NCBI GenBank assembly: GCA_026003755.1
Contig: BPHV01000001.1
Span: 434,001-498,000 of the forward strand
Length of the DNA: 64,000 nt
DNA from: Candidatus Roseilinea sp.
Lineage (GTDB): Bacteria; Chloroflexota; Anaerolineae; J036; Brachytrichaceae
Direction: 5' to 3'
Shown: one piece after another, positions 63,590-64,000 of the stretch
Layout: each line of letters begins with the position of its first letter
Numbering within the stretch: position 1 is the first letter of the stretch
Notes under the pieces: model-generated
What the model was told of the DNA's origin: nothing
Database searches by the model: none
The model's input: the letters and a program-made list of their open reading frames with translations, nothing else
Translations under genes and position numbers: made by a program

Positions 63590-64000
63590 ATGGAGGCAAA
63601 GGTCCGCGCGCTGCCGCTGTTTCCCTTGAACGTCGTGCTGTTCCCCGGCCAAACGTTGCCGCTGCACATCTTCGAGCCTCGCTACCGGGTTATGATCCGG
63701 CGCTGCATCGAGAACGATGAGCCGTTTGGCGTCGTGTTGGCGCGCGACGAAGAGCCAGACGAACCCCATGACGTCGGCACATCGGCGCGCGTGACCGATG
63801 CAGAGCGCTTATCGGACGGCCGGATGAACATCGTGACGCTGGGCGAAGAACGGTTTCGGCTGCATGACTTCCGCGCTAGCGAACATGGCTATCTGATCGG
63901 CGACGTCACGCCGTTCCCATTCATCGAGGATGCAGCGCCTGCCGATCCGCTCGTGCACACAGTCTCACAGCGCCTGGCGCGCTATCTCAAACGGCTGGGC
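63590..64000 (+). CDS. LON N-terminal (substrate-binding) domain protein, 3' end outside window
   Basis: ATG at 63590 begins MEAKVRALPLFPLNVVLFPG, then QTLPLHIFEPRYRVMIRRCI, ENDEPFGVVLARDEEPDEPH and MNIVTLGEERFRLHDFRASE. This is the PUA-like N-terminal domain of Lon proteases (PF02190). The frame is open to the window end at 137 codons, so it may be full Lon or a stand-alone domain protein. Stand-alone forms are common and lack the ATPase and protease parts. The start is set by the motif and the near -10 box. Confidence 0.88.
   Translation, partial: MEAKVRALPLFPLNVVLFPGQTLPLHIFEPRYRVMIRRCIENDEPFGVVLARDEEPDEPHDVGTSARVTDAERLSDGRMNIVTLGEERFRLHDFRASEHGYLIGDVTPFPFIEDAAPADPLVHTVSQRLARYLKRLG

Overview
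The window looks like a chromosome segment of a high-GC member of the Chloroflexota, probably an Anaerolineae-like or Roseilinea-like lineage. This is inferred from the style of the genes: Pro/Thr-rich anchored proteins, DUF11-type secreted domains, a BMP-family nucleoside transporter, a T-box before trpS and a sigA/dnaA neighbourhood. No 16S rRNA gene is present, so placement is tentative. Housekeeping genes dominate: lysS, trpS, mfd, murJ, dnaA, sigA, xerD, comEC, rseP and three tRNAs.

Layout. 1-3.5 kb: the end of a large secreted protein and a complete ISKra4-type insertion sequence with 22-bp inverted repeats and a 9-bp target duplication. 3.5-3.9 kb: tRNA-Phe, tRNA-Gly and tRNA-Ala with promoters and a strong terminator. 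4-16 kb: a nucleoside uptake and breakdown locus (nucleoside hydrolase, two COG0402 deaminases, BMP lipoprotein, double ATPase, two permeases, ADP-ribosylglycohydrolase, PLP enzyme). 16-25 kb: MBL hydrolase, VOC protein, S1 protein, lysS, SDR, GNAT, rseP and a HEAT protein. 25-40 kb: an O-antigen-ligase protein fused to a degenerate glycosidase, ThuA, a membrane GAF sensor operon, purine nucleoside phosphorylase, xerD, comEC, and an epimerase/galK pair. 40-50.5 kb: T-box/trpS, glpK, a PASTA kinase, mfd and murJ. 50.5-56.2 kb: a minus-strand cluster of three ATP-grasp ligases, two GNAT or GNAT-like proteins and a Cys/Met-metabolism PLP enzyme behind a good sigma-70 promoter. 56-64 kb: dnaA, a divergent DUF177-sigA operon that looks leaderless, an aminotransferase, a HAD hydrolase, an SDR remnant, and the start of a LON-domain protein.

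The best candidate for an undescribed system is the ATP-grasp cluster at 50.5-56.2 kb. Its gene set suggests stepwise, non-ribosomal amide-bond formation on a small amino-acid-derived product.

A caution on quality: nine genes are broken by 15 single-base shifts, all next to short homopolymers, and 13 of them are one base too long. Essential genes such as lysS are affected. Restoring each shift gives full-length, whole-codon proteins, so most of these are probably sequencing or assembly errors rather than pseudogenes. These genes are annotated as single reconstructed genes.
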